64,000 nucleotides of DNA from an uncultured Dorea sp. (GCA_900550865.1 URTM01000011.1:1-64000); one strand, 5' to 3'; counted from the stretch's first letter, positions 16,259 to 25,155 are shown. Notes: generated by a model not told the origin, from the letters alone. Numbers and translations: made by a program.

Positions 16259-16432
16259 TTGAAAAATTCCCCAGTTTTCCTTTTGTAATTATTTGGGTAT
16301 GGAAGAAATTATGAAAGAAATCTTTCATATCCTCAATGATTGTAACGCTCACGTATGGAAAAGTCAACGGATTGGTGGTATATTATTAAGAGACAAAATA
16401 TTCAGAAAAATGACCGGGAGGATAAGAAAAAA

Positions 16433-17548
16433 ATGAAACTTTTTTGGCAGAAAGCAGAAGTGCAGAAATTTGAGCATGCAAAAGATTTTGCAGAAGAATA
16501 TAATATAGGTAAGAATGATTTTATTCTTGCAAGTAAAAGTACATATGAGACATATTTTGCACCGCTTGGACTGGAAGCACATGTGGAATTTAAAAGTAAA
16601 TATGGAAAAGGCGAGCCTACAGATGTGATGATTGATGCATTGCTGGCAGATTTCCGTAAGACGGATTGTGACAGAATTATTGCAATCGGAGGAGGAGCTG
16701 TTATTGATATGGCAAAGATCCTGGTGCTTGCGGGGGACTACTCTGCAGAAGAGATCTTTGGAAGAAAAGTTCCGCTTAAAAGAGCGAAGACTTTGATCGC
16801 AGTTCCAACAACCTGTGGAGCGGGCTCAGAAGTTTCCAATGTATCGATTGCAGAATTTACAAAGCTGCATACAAAGATGGGACTTGCCGTTGATGAGATC
16901 TATGCAGACCGTGCAGTGCTGATTCCGGAGCTTCTGACCGGTCTTCCATATTCCTTCTTTGCGACAAGTGCAATCGATGCATTTATCCATGCAATCGAAT
17001 CTTATGTATCACCGAAGGCTACATTATATACACAGATGTTCAGTATGAAGGCAATGGAGATGATCATTGAAGGATTCCAGAAGATTGCCGAACATGGGGA
17101 AGAATACAGAATGAATCTGCTGGATGATTTCCTGACAGCAAGCAATCTTGCCGGTATTGCATTCGGCAATGCGGGAACAGGAGCGGTGCACGCCATGTCT
17201 TATCCTCTGAGTGGCGTATATCATGTCACGCACGGAGAAGCGAACTATCAGTTCCTGACAGCTGTATTCGCAAAATATCAGGAGTTAGATCCAAACGGCA
17301 GAATAAAGAAACTAAATGTTTTCTTAAGCAATTTTTTGGAGTGCAAATCAGACGAAGTATATACCAAGATTGAGAAACTTCTGGATCAGATCATCGCAAG
17401 AAAACCGTTACATGAATACGGAATGAAAGAAGAAGAAATCGAGAGCTTTGCGAAGACAGTTGAAGAGACGCAGCAGAGACTTCTGAATCAAAGCTACGTG
17501 AAACTGACCTGGCAGCAGATGGCAGAGATTTATAAAGCATTGTATTAA
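16433..17548 (+). CDS. 4-hydroxybutyrate dehydrogenase (iron-containing ADH)
   Basis: 371 residues, the same length as the Clostridium kluyveri enzyme that interconverts succinate semialdehyde and 4-hydroxybutyrate with NAD(H). Shared segments include IIAIGGGAVIDMAKIL, VPTTCGAGSEVSNVS, HGEANYQF and the C-terminal RKPLHEYGMKEEEIE. Metal-binding histidines are in AIDAFIHAIE and the GAVHAMSYPLSGVYHVTHGE region. The ATG at 16433 follows GGGAGG; an upstream extension to 16355 has no support. Other genes of the succinate-to-butyrate route are not adjacent. Confidence 0.85.
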   Translation: MKLFWQKAEVQKFEHAKDFAEEYNIGKNDFILASKSTYETYFAPLGLEAHVEFKSKYGKGEPTDVMIDALLADFRKTDCDRIIAIGGGAVIDMAKILVLAGDYSAEEIFGRKVPLKRAKTLIAVPTTCGAGSEVSNVSIAEFTKLHTKMGLAVDEIYADRAVLIPELLTGLPYSFFATSAIDAFIHAIESYVSPKATLYTQMFSMKAMEMIIEGFQKIAEHGEEYRMNLLDDFLTASNLAGIAFGNAGTGAVHAMSYPLSGVYHVTHGEANYQFLTAVFAKYQELDPNGRIKKLNVFLSNFLECKSDEVYTKIEKLLDQIIARKPLHEYGMKEEEIESFAKTVEETQQRLLNQSYVKLTWQQMAEIYKALY

Positions 17549-17649
17549 TTTTTATATAATAATACAAAAGAGCGTGATCCAGATTAAAAACTGAATGTTT
17601 TGCTTCGGATCGGAACATACTATCTTCTATAAAGAGGAGGATAGAAATA

Positions 17650-18972
17650 ATGTATAAGTATTTACCCATTACGGATGTATACGCAAGAGAAATACTTGAT
17701 TCGAGAGGAAATCCGACGATAGAAGTGGAAGTGCTTGCCGGAGATGAATTCTGCGGAAGAGCAAGTGTTCCGTCCGGTGCATCGACCGGAAAATATGAAG
17801 CGGTTGAATTACGGGATAAAGAAGAACGATATGGAGGACTGGGTGTGCAGCAGGCGGCAGATCATGTTAATGCAAGGATCGCACCGGAAGTGATTGGCAT
17901 GAATGTACTGGATCAGGCAGCGATCGATCAGGCGATGATCAGGCTTGACGGAACAAAGAACAAATCCAATCTTGGTGCCAATGCCATGCTTGGAGTCTCG
18001 CTGGCGGCTGCAAGAGCGGCGGCCGGGGCACTGGGACTTCCGCTGTATTCGTATCTTGGCGGCACAAATGTGAAAAAACTTCCGGTTCCGATGATGAATA
18101 TCATGAATGGCGGAAGACATGCGGATAATACGATTGATATTCAGGAATTTATGATCATGCCGGTAGGGGCGAAAGATTTTAAGACCGGACTTCAGATGTG
18201 TGCGGAAGTATATCATGAACTGAAGAGAGTTTTGAAAACGCTGGAATACAGTACTGCCGTGGGAGACGAAGGGGGATTCGCGCCGGATCTTCACAATGCA
18301 GATGAGGTCTTGCGTCTGATGGTAAAAGCGGTAGAAAAGGCCGGATATAAGCCAGGCGAAGAGATAGCTATCGCATTGGACGTAGCAGCATCCGAGTTAT
18401 ATGATAAGAATTTTAAGAAATATGTATTCGACGGTGAGGCGAAGAAAAAGGGATACAAGATCGTCCGGTCTGCAGAAGAAATGATTGATTATTATGAAGA
18501 TATCATAGAAAAATATCCGGTTGTATCCATTGAAGATCCGTTGGATGAAGATGACTGGGAAGGCTGGAAGACGCTGACAGACAGGATCGGAGAGCGGGTG
18601 CAGCTGGTAGGCGATGACCTGTTCGTGACGAATACCAGAAGACTTGCCAAAGGGATCAGAAGAAAAGCGGCGAATGCGATACTGATCAAAGTGAATCAGA
18701 TCGGGACACTGACGGAGAGCTTTGAAGCAGTAAAGATGGCGCAGAATGCCGGATATAAGACGGTAATCTCACACCGTTCGGGCGAGACTGCCGATTCGTT
18801 CATTGCAGATATCGCAGTGGCGGCAGATGCAGGGCAGATCAAAACAGGAGCCCCATGCCGGTCGGAACGGGTGGAAAAGTATAATCAATTATTGCGGATA
18901 GAGGAAAGACTGGGGGATGTGGCTGTATATCAGAACCCATTTGAAGAAAAAATAGAAAATGTACAGATATAA
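17650..18972 (+). CDS. eno: Enolase
   Basis: 440 residues. Glycolytic enzyme converting 2-phosphoglycerate to phosphoenolpyruvate. Clear segments are AREILDSRGNPTIEVEV, VPSGASTGKYEAVELRD, GDEGGFAPDL, the Mg-binding SIEDPLDEDDW, and SHRSGETADSFIADIAV with the substrate-binding residues. GAGGAGG precedes the ATG. It is a single gene, with a separate promoter for secG just downstream. Confidence 0.98.
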   Translation: MYKYLPITDVYAREILDSRGNPTIEVEVLAGDEFCGRASVPSGASTGKYEAVELRDKEERYGGLGVQQAADHVNARIAPEVIGMNVLDQAAIDQAMIRLDGTKNKSNLGANAMLGVSLAAARAAAGALGLPLYSYLGGTNVKKLPVPMMNIMNGGRHADNTIDIQEFMIMPVGAKDFKTGLQMCAEVYHELKRVLKTLEYSTAVGDEGGFAPDLHNADEVLRLMVKAVEKAGYKPGEEIAIALDVAASELYDKNFKKYVFDGEAKKKGYKIVRSAEEMIDYYEDIIEKYPVVSIEDPLDEDDWEGWKTLTDRIGERVQLVGDDLFVTNTRRLAKGIRRKAANAILIKVNQIGTLTESFEAVKMAQNAGYKTVISHRSGETADSFIADIAVAADAGQIKTGAPCRSERVEKYNQLLRIEERLGDVAVYQNPFEEKIENVQI

Positions 18973-19006
18973 TGCTGTCTGACACAAGATTTCGAAAGAG
19001 ATGCAC

Positions 19007-19035
19007 TTGCCTTATCATTCATCCTGTGATAGAAT
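19007..19035 (+). promoter_or_regulatory. Promoter of secG
   Basis: TTGCCT (19007-19012) and TAGAAT (19030-19035) with a 17-bp spacer in the eno-secG gap. Confidence 0.6.
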
Positions 19036-19066
19036 ATATGTGGTTTATCCGCAGGAGGTGTGAATA

Positions 19067-19309
19067 GTGGACATTTTAAAGATTGTATTAATGATAATAT
19101 TTGCAATAGACTGTATCGCATTAACCGTGATCGTGTTGATGCAGGAAGGTAAGTCAGCAGGGCTTGGTGCCATTAGTGGTATCGCTGATACTTACTGGGG
19201 ACAGAACAAGGGCCGTTCTATGGAAGGTGCACTGGTGAAGTCTACAAAATTCCTTGCGATTCTGTTTATTGTACTGGCAGCAGTGTTGAATTTAAAAGTA
19301 TTTGCATAG
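19067..19309 (+). CDS. secG: Preprotein translocase subunit SecG
   Basis: 80 residues with two membrane helices, starting with GTG after GCAGGAGGT. The conserved connecting segment VLMQEGKSAGLGAISG and the glycine-rich loop identify SecG, the small accessory subunit of the SecYEG channel. It is followed by a terminator and the rnr-smpB pair, an arrangement common in Firmicutes. Confidence 0.93.
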   Translation: MDILKIVLMIIFAIDCIALTVIVLMQEGKSAGLGAISGIADTYWGQNKGRSMEGALVKSTKFLAILFIVLAAVLNLKVFA

Positions 19310-19337
19310 GATAGAGCATATTTTTAGAAGATGAAAG

Positions 19338-19367
19338 GGACACTCCTGTATGGGAGTGTCCTTTTTT
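19338..19367 (+). terminator. Intrinsic terminator after secG
   Basis: GGACACTCC (19338-19346) pairs with GGAGTGTCC (19353-19361), followed by six Ts. Confidence 0.93.
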
Positions 19368-19399
19368 GAAACATAGAATATGCAGGGGAGCATAGAGAT

Positions 19400-21556
19400 A
19401 TGAGTAAGAAATTTGATAAAAGAAAAAAAGTTGTCTATGATCTGATCTGTGATGATTTATATACACCGATGAAATTTAAGGAACTGGCCATGCTTCTTCG
19501 TGTGGCAAAAGAAGACCGGGATGAGCTGCGGCAGATCCTGGAAGCATTGGAGCAGGAAGGAAAGATATATCTTTCCAAGAGAGGAAAATACTGCAGGGGA
19601 CATGCAAAGCGTCTGACCGGTGTGTTCCGGGCAAGTCTTAAGGGATTCGGCTTTGTGGTGTTGGATGAAGGAGATTCAGAGGATGTATTCATCGGTGCGG
19701 ATGATACCTGTGGTGCATTCGATGGAGATCATGTTGAGATCGTACTTACAAAAGAACCGGAAGGAAGAAGCCGTGAAGGAAAGATCGTGAAGATCCTGAA
19801 GCGGGGGCTTTCAAAAGTAGTCGGACTTTACCGCATGAAGCCGGGAAAGAAGTTTGGATTCGTGATTCCGGATAACCAGAGACTGGATCAGGACATATTT
19901 ATACCAATTGAAAAATCAAGAGGGGCAGTGGATGGACACAAAGTTGTAGTGGAGCTGACCTCTTATGGAGAGAATGGAAAGAAACCGGAAGGAAAGATCG
20001 TGGAGATCATCGGTCATCTGAATGATCCGGGAACAGATATCATGTCGATCGTAAAAGGGTATGACCTCCCGGTAGAATTCCCGGATAAAGTATTAAGACA
20101 GGCAGAGCGTGTGGCAAAGCCGGTCAGTGAAGCGGATATGAACGGAAGAAAGGACCTGCGTAACTGGCAGATGGTCACGATCGACGGGGAAGATGCAAAG
20201 GATCTGGATGATGCAGTGTCTCTTGTAAAAGATGGTGAGAACTATATTCTGGGTGTGCATATCGCGGATGTAACGAATTATGTGCAGGAGAACAGTGCAC
20301 TTGACAGAGAGGCGTTAGAAAGAGGAACCAGTGTTTATCTGGTAGATCGTGTCATTCCGATGCTTCCGCATACACTTTCGAATGGAATGTGTTCACTGAA
20401 TGCAGGCGAGGACCGTCTGGCACTGAGCTGTATCATGACAGTGGATTCGTCCGGAGATGTGATCGCACATGAAATTGCAGAGACCGTGATCCATGTAGAC
20501 CGCAGGATGTCTTATACCAGCGTGAAGAAGATCCTGACGGATCATGATGAAGCGGAGACCTCAGAATACAAAGAACTGGTTCCGATGTTTGAGCGGATGC
20601 AGGAGCTTTCCGGTATCTTAAGAGCCAGAAGAAAGAAGCGCGGTTCGATTGATTTTGATTTTCCGGAGACGAAGATGATTCTGGATGAGAATGGAAAGCC
20701 GATCGACATTAAACCATATGACAGAAATGTTGCAACGAAGATCATCGAGGACTTCATGCTTCTGGCGAATGAGACAGTGGCGGAAGACTATTACTGGCAG
20801 GAACTTCCATTTGTATACCGTACCCACGAAGCACCGGATGAAGAAAAGATCCGCACGCTGGCAACATTTATCAATAATTTCGGTTATTCGATGCATATCG
20901 GAGTAAATGAAATCAGACCAAAAGAAATTCAAAAGTTGCTATCAAAAGTGGAAGATACACCGGAAGAAGCAATGATCAGCCGTCTGGCACTGCGTTCCAT
21001 GAAGCAGGCAAAATATACGGCAGAAAATGACGGTCATTTCGGTCTGGCAGCTAATTATTATACACATTTTACTTCTCCGATCCGAAGATATCCGGATCTT
21101 CAGATTCACCGGATCATCAAGGACAATCTGCGCGGAAGAATGAATGAAAGCAAGATTGAACATTATCAGTCTATCCTTCCGAAAGTGGCGAAGCGTTCCA
21201 GTGAGATGGAGCGGCGGGCTGATGAAGCAGAACGTGAGACGATCAAGCTTAAGAAAGTAGAATATATGCAGGCTCATATCGGGGAAGAATTCGAGGGAGT
21301 GATCTCCGGAATTACAAAATGGGGCATGTATGTGGAACTTCCAAATACGATAGAAGGTCTGGTTCATGTAACGAATATGACTGATGACCATTATGAATAT
21401 AATGAAGAACGCTATGAGATGATGGGAATGCGTACACGGAAAGTGTACAAACTGGGTGAAAGCTTAAGAGTACAGGTAGTGGATGCAGACCGTCTGATGC
21501 GTACGATTGATTTTAAGATTGTGAATCAGGGAGGTGCCGGAGATGGCGAAGAGTAA
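19400..21556 (+). CDS. rnr: Ribonuclease R
   Basis: 718 residues, full length for RNase R, a processive 3'-5' exoribonuclease that degrades structured RNA and works with tmRNA in quality control. Order: N-terminal winged-helix region, two cold-shock domains (GFGFVVLDEG and KKFGFVIPD), the RNB catalytic domain with DGEDAKDLDDAVSL carrying the metal-binding aspartates (about residue 260) and HFTSPIRRYPDL, and a C-terminal S1 domain (EGVISGITKWGMYVELP). It overlaps smpB by 14 bp. Confidence 0.97.
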   Translation: MSKKFDKRKKVVYDLICDDLYTPMKFKELAMLLRVAKEDRDELRQILEALEQEGKIYLSKRGKYCRGHAKRLTGVFRASLKGFGFVVLDEGDSEDVFIGADDTCGAFDGDHVEIVLTKEPEGRSREGKIVKILKRGLSKVVGLYRMKPGKKFGFVIPDNQRLDQDIFIPIEKSRGAVDGHKVVVELTSYGENGKKPEGKIVEIIGHLNDPGTDIMSIVKGYDLPVEFPDKVLRQAERVAKPVSEADMNGRKDLRNWQMVTIDGEDAKDLDDAVSLVKDGENYILGVHIADVTNYVQENSALDREALERGTSVYLVDRVIPMLPHTLSNGMCSLNAGEDRLALSCIMTVDSSGDVIAHEIAETVIHVDRRMSYTSVKKILTDHDEAETSEYKELVPMFERMQELSGILRARRKKRGSIDFDFPETKMILDENGKPIDIKPYDRNVATKIIEDFMLLANETVAEDYYWQELPFVYRTHEAPDEEKIRTLATFINNFGYSMHIGVNEIRPKEIQKLLSKVEDTPEEAMISRLALRSMKQAKYTAENDGHFGLAANYYTHFTSPIRRYPDLQIHRIIKDNLRGRMNESKIEHYQSILPKVAKRSSEMERRADEAERETIKLKKVEYMQAHIGEEFEGVISGITKWGMYVELPNTIEGLVHVTNMTDDHYEYNEERYEMMGMRTRKVYKLGESLRVQVVDADRLMRTIDFKIVNQGGAGDGEE

Positions 21557-22007
21557 TGACAAGATGGTCGCAAATAATAAAAAGGCATATCATGATTATT
21601 TTATCCTGGATAAGATCGAGACAGGAATCGCTCTGCACGGAACAGAGGTGAAATCACTCCGTATGGGGAAATGCAGTATAAAAGAATCATTTATCCGTAT
21701 TGAGAACGGAGAAGTATTCATCTATGGCATGCACATCAGCCCATATGAAAAGGGGAATATCTTTAATAAAGATCCGCTCAGAGTCAGAAAGCTGCTTCTT
21801 CACAAATCAGAGATCAACAAACTGATCGGCAAGACGAAGGAAAAAGGAATGGCGATCGTGCCTTTGAAAGTCTACTTTAAAGGAAGCCTTGTAAAGGTAG
21901 AGATTGGTCTGGCAAAAGGTAAGAAATTATACGATAAACGTCAGGATATTGCCAAAAAGGATCAGAGACGTGAAGCAGAACGTGACTTCAAGATGAAATT
22001 AAGATAG
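21543..22007 (+). CDS. smpB: SsrA-binding protein SmpB
   Basis: 154 residues. SmpB delivers tmRNA to stalled ribosomes. Typical sequence: YFILDKIETGIALHGTEVKS, GEVFIYGMHISPYEKGN and the basic C-terminal tail KGKKLYDKRQDIAKKDQRR that mimics codon-anticodon pairing. The ATG at 21543 has GGGAGG 8 bp upstream; a GTG at 21534 would overlap it. It overlaps the end of rnr, and ssrA itself lies 2.7 kb downstream. Confidence 0.97.
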   Translation: MAKSNDKMVANNKKAYHDYFILDKIETGIALHGTEVKSLRMGKCSIKESFIRIENGEVFIYGMHISPYEKGNIFNKDPLRVRKLLLHKSEINKLIGKTKEKGMAIVPLKVYFKGSLVKVEIGLAKGKKLYDKRQDIAKKDQRREAERDFKMKLR

Positions 22008-22072
22008 AACAAACACAGAGGCTGATAGAATTCGGATAGAATTCAGACAGGAAAGCAGACAGGAGATAAGAG

Positions 22073-22306
22073 ATGGTACCGACAAAGAAAGAAGAATTAA
22101 GAAATCTGGTTACACAGACTACTATGGAGACTTACGAGGAGCTGACACCACATCTGGTACAGCTCATTAATGAGACGAACCGGAATCCGGAACTGACAGA
22201 AGCTCAGAAACAGGATGAGATCTCCTTACATATGATGGGATTTGTAAAATCCTGTACCAATGAAATCATCATTGAAGTACTGGGAGAAATTCTTGGACTG
22301 GAATAG
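22073..22306 (+). CDS. Small hypothetical protein, 77 residues
   Basis: I do not recognise a family. The frame has an AGGAG site 6 bp before the ATG and lies 65 bp after smpB in the same direction. The product is acidic, soluble and probably all-helical, with no cysteine cluster apart from one Cys in FVKSCTNEIII. It may be co-transcribed with rnr-smpB. Confidence 0.6.
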   Translation: MVPTKKEELRNLVTQTTMETYEELTPHLVQLINETNRNPELTEAQKQDEISLHMMGFVKSCTNEIIIEVLGEILGLE

Positions 22307-22447
22307 AGATTTTCTGGTAGCAGAAAGTATAAATGCGTAGAATCTGACCGGACTGTGAAATTGTAGAAAAAATATAAGATAAATAAAATCCTGTTGTGAT
22401 AATTGAACGAAATTGTATATAACGTCAGAAAAATATCAGAAAATTCC

Positions 22448-22476
22448 TTGACAAAGAAAGTTCTGAGCGTTAAACT
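22448..22476 (+). promoter_or_regulatory. Promoter of the ammonium transporter leader
   Basis: TTGACA (22448-22453) and TAAACT (22471-22476) are 17 bp apart. Transcription would begin near 22483, about 260 nt before the amt start codon, leaving a long structured leader. Confidence 0.6.
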
Positions 22477-22494
22477 ACGGGACATAAAAGCAAG

Positions 22495-22531
22495 GGCGCT
22501 TCGAAAATAGTTCGAAGTGCCTTTTCTTTTT
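22495..22531 (+). terminator. Leader terminator 1 upstream of amt
   Basis: GGCGCTTCGAA (22495-22505) pairs with TTCGAAGTGCC (22511-22521) around AATAG and is followed by TTTTCTTTTTT. It lies only about 12 nt after the predicted transcription start, which points to attenuation rather than simple termination of an upstream gene. Confidence 0.75.
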
Positions 22532-22576
22532 TGGCAGAATGAGCTGTATAAGCAGTGTGCAGTAATGCAGCAATTT

Positions 22577-22666
22577 TCTTCAGATATATGACAGCACAAG
22601 GGTGTGTATGTTCTGTGAGTCGACCACAGAACTGCTCACCTTTTTTGCTGCCATATATCTGGAAGA
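22577..22666 (+). promoter_or_regulatory. Leader structure 2 upstream of amt: nested terminator
   Basis: An inner hairpin (GTTCTGTG 22610-22617 with CACAGAAC 22625-22632, extended by GGTG/CACC) is followed by six Ts at 22641-22646. It is enclosed by long outer arms: TCTTCAGATATATGACAGCA (22577-22596) with the near-complement at 22646-22666. The two alternatives could compete. The gene-free stretch 22307-22745 is otherwise unremarkable. Confidence 0.6.
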
Positions 22667-22745
22667 AAAAGAAAGACATTTTGCCCGGCCGGAAATTATG
22701 AATCGTGGTTTTCCGGCAGATCTGAAGGATGAAGGAGGATATATT

Positions 22746-24500
22746 ATGACGAAAGAAGTATTATCAGCGATACAGGATGCCGTAGGCACTCAGGTATTTG
22801 GAATCTGGTTCCTGATCGGTGCAGCATTTGTATTTTTCATGCAGGCTGGATTTGCAATGGTAGAGGCAGGATTCACCAGGGCGAAGAATGCCGGCAATAT
22901 TATTATGAAGAACCTGATGGACTTTTGTATAGGAACCTGTGTATTTATCCCACTGGGGTTTGGAATTTTGCTTGGTGAAGATGCACTTGGCGGATTTATC
23001 GGAACTCCGACACTTGGAATTTTTACCGACTATGCAAATTTTGACTGGTCCAATTTCGTATTTAACCTGGTGTTCTGTGCGACAACGGCAACCATCGTAT
23101 CCGGAGCAATGGCAGAACGTACCAAATTCTTATCTTATTGTATTTATTCCGCAGTAATCTCCGCTGTTGTATATCCGATCGAGGCACACTGGATCTGGGG
23201 CGGCGGATGGCTTGCAAGTTTAGGATTCCATGATTTTGCAGGTTCCTGTGCAATCCACATGGTTGGTGGAACAACAGCATTTATCGGAGCCGCACTGGAA
23301 GGAGCCAGAATTGGTAAATTTACCAGAGATAAAGACGGAAAAGTAACAAAGGTACATGCATTCCCTGGACATAACATTGTAATCGGAGCACTTGGTTGTT
23401 TCATCCTCTGGTTTGGATGGTATGGATTCAACGGAGCTGCCGCTACGACAGGTCCACAGCTTGCATCGATCTTTATGGCAACAACGATCGCACCGGCAAT
23501 CGCAACGGTTGTATGTATGATATTTACATGGCTCAGATATGGCAAACCGGATGTATCGATGTGTCTGAATGCTTCACTTGCAGGTCTGGTAGCAATTACC
23601 GCACCTTGTGATGTCGTTGATGCAACAGGTGCAATCATCATCGGTGTGGTAGCCGGACTTCTGGTTGTATTTGGCGTATGGTTCTGCGACAATGTTGCTC
23701 ATGTAGATGACCCGGTCGGAGCAGTTGCGGTCCATTGCTTAAATGGTATCTGGGGAACAATCGCAGTTGGTCTCTTTGCAACAAAAACAGCACCAGAGTG
23801 CACATTGAAAGGTCTGTTCTACGGCGGCGGATTCCACCAGCTTGGCTTACAGTTACTTGGTGTAGTAACCGTTATGGCATGGACGATTGTAACAATGACG
23901 ATCGTATTTAAGATTATCGATAAGACGGTAGGTCTTCGAGTAACAGAAGAAGAAGAGATTGTTGGTCTGGATGTGAAAGAACATGGTCTTGCATCTGCAT
24001 ATGCAGGTTTCAGTCTGATGGATATCACAGAAGGAAGCATGAGTATCAATGAGAATACAGAGCTTGGAGAAAATGATTACGATGAAGCTTCAGAAGCACA
24101 GAGAGCTGCATCTGTCAAAGTAACTGCTCCAGTAGATCCTGAGACTGGAATACATAAAGTTGTTATCATTGCCAAACTTTCAAGATATGAAAAACTGAAA
24201 ACAGCACTTAATGATCTTGGTGTAACCGGAATGACAGTCACACAGGTTATGGGATGTGGAGTTCAGAAAGGTGCCGGTGAGAAATACCGTGGAGTTGAGA
24301 TGGATGTAACCGTACTTCCAAAGGTTAAGGTTGAAGTCATCGTCGGAAGCATCCCGGTAGAGAAGGTCATCGACACTGTGAAGAGAACACTTTACACTGG
24401 ACATGTCGGAGATGGAAAGATTTTCGTTTACAATGTGCAGAAGGTTGTAAAGGTCCGTACCGGTGAGGAAGATTACGATGCATTGAAGGATGTAGAGTAA
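22746..24500 (+). CDS. amt: Ammonium transporter with fused C-terminal PII domain
   Basis: 584 residues. Residues 1 to about 400 form an Amt/Mep channel with eleven predicted membrane helices. The pore histidines are H148 in IEAHWIWGGGW and H330 in VHCLNGIWGT. After a cytosolic linker, residues about 470-584 form a complete PII (GlnB/GlnK) domain beginning VIIAKLSRYEKLKTAL, with T-loop sequence KGAGEKYRGVEM whose tyrosine (Y514) matches the residue modified in enteric PII, and TGHVGDGKIFVY near the end. In most bacteria these are separate proteins, GlnK blocking the channel. Here they are tethered. The ATG at 22746 follows AAGGAGG. A longer frame to 22602 overlaps the leader hairpin. Confidence 0.95.
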   Translation: MTKEVLSAIQDAVGTQVFGIWFLIGAAFVFFMQAGFAMVEAGFTRAKNAGNIIMKNLMDFCIGTCVFIPLGFGILLGEDALGGFIGTPTLGIFTDYANFDWSNFVFNLVFCATTATIVSGAMAERTKFLSYCIYSAVISAVVYPIEAHWIWGGGWLASLGFHDFAGSCAIHMVGGTTAFIGAALEGARIGKFTRDKDGKVTKVHAFPGHNIVIGALGCFILWFGWYGFNGAAATTGPQLASIFMATTIAPAIATVVCMIFTWLRYGKPDVSMCLNASLAGLVAITAPCDVVDATGAIIIGVVAGLLVVFGVWFCDNVAHVDDPVGAVAVHCLNGIWGTIAVGLFATKTAPECTLKGLFYGGGFHQLGLQLLGVVTVMAWTIVTMTIVFKIIDKTVGLRVTEEEEIVGLDVKEHGLASAYAGFSLMDITEGSMSINENTELGENDYDEASEAQRAASVKVTAPVDPETGIHKVVIIAKLSRYEKLKTALNDLGVTGMTVTQVMGCGVQKGAGEKYRGVEMDVTVLPKVKVEVIVGSIPVEKVIDTVKRTLYTGHVGDGKIFVYNVQKVVKVRTGEEDYDALKDVE

Positions 24501-24534
24501 GAAAAAAGTTTACAATAGTATAGGATTGTATAGT

Positions 24535-24577
24535 GGAAAGAGATATACAGGATAGGAAGTCTTGCATATCTCTTTCC
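24535..24577 (+). terminator. Probable terminator hairpin after amt
   Basis: GGAAAGAGATAT (24535-24546) and ATATCTCTTTCC (24566-24577) form a 12-bp perfect stem. The following T tract is weak and distant, so efficiency is uncertain. Confidence 0.6.
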
Positions 24578-24602
24578 AGTTATATCAGAACAATTTTTAT
24601 AA

Positions 24603-24648
24603 ATGCCATGCATTCGTAAGAATCTGCCAGTGGCAGGAACTGTAGATA
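24603..24648. repeat. Dispersed palindromic element, copy 4
   Basis: GCCATGCATTCGTAAGAATC followed by TGCCAGTGGCAGGAACTGTAGAT matches the copy at 51647-51692 at most positions (long version with ATGCRTTCG). It sits between the amt hairpin and the ssrA promoter. Confidence 0.65.
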
Positions 24649-24674
24649 ATTTTAAACTTTGTAGTATAATAGAC

Positions 24675-24704
24675 TTGACAAGCAAAGTGTACTAAGATTA
24701 TAAT
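24675..24704 (+). promoter_or_regulatory. Promoter of ssrA
   Basis: TTGACA (24675-24680) and TATAAT (24699-24704) with an 18-bp spacer. A second TATAAT at 24744-24749 lies only 2 bp before the mature 5' end and is too close to act as the -10. Confidence 0.6.
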
Positions 24705-24751
24705 TAAGTTTACGTAAAGACAGTCTGCAAACCAGAAAAGCATTATAATCA

Positions 24752-25099
24752 GGGCTTGTACTGGTTTCGACGGGGGTTTGGAAGTTGGAGAAGCCATCCG
24801 TAGCGGGACACTACGTTAAAAGTTCCACTTAAATATAAACGCAGACAATACAGAATTAGCGTACGCAGCCTAATTAGGCCGCAGTCGGCCCCGAATCATC
24901 CGCTGTTCGGGTCACCGGCTTCAAACAGGCGGAGCACTTCGTTTCCAAAGCTTTGAGGAGATGGAAGAACTTATGAAGCTACTAAAGTGAGGAACCTGTC
25001 ATTAGGTGCCGCATGGAGGGAATGTTAATATAATGACTGTGATGGGAGATGCTCGAATGGATGGGCTTTCGGACGCGGGTTCAACTCCCGCCAGGTCCA
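24752..25099 (+). ncRNA. ssrA: Transfer-messenger RNA (tmRNA)
   Basis: One-piece tmRNA. The 5' end GGGCTTGTACTGGTTTCGAC and the 3' T-arm GGACGCGGGTTCAACTCCCG are diagnostic. The acceptor stem forms from GGGCTTG (24752-24758) and CAGGTCC (25092-25098), with A25099 as discriminator. CCA is not encoded (CTA follows). The tag reading frame at 24841-24873 encodes ADNTELAYAA then TAA; the exact resume codon is not certain. The tag ends in hydrophobic Ala-Ala as needed for ClpXP recognition. SmpB and RNase R are encoded just upstream. Confidence 0.97.
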
Positions 25100-25107
25100 C
25101 TAATATG

Positions 25108-25155
25108 ATAACGGCATTGTGTATGGAAATGAACATACACGGTGCCGTTATTTTT
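25108..25155 (+). terminator. Intrinsic terminator of ssrA
   Basis: ATAACGGCA (25108-25116) and TGCCGTTAT (25143-25151), with GTGTATG/CATACAC inside, form a long stem followed by five Ts. Confidence 0.92.

Noticed and set aside
16355..16432. N-terminal extension of the 4-hydroxybutyrate dehydrogenase
   Set aside because: The extra 26 residues lie upstream of the GGGAGG site and do not match the family, whose length is met exactly from 16433.
23144..23692. 182-codon minus-strand open frame opposite amt
   Set aside because: It mirrors the conserved transporter coding frame and has low-complexity Pro/Ala/Thr content; no start signal is present.
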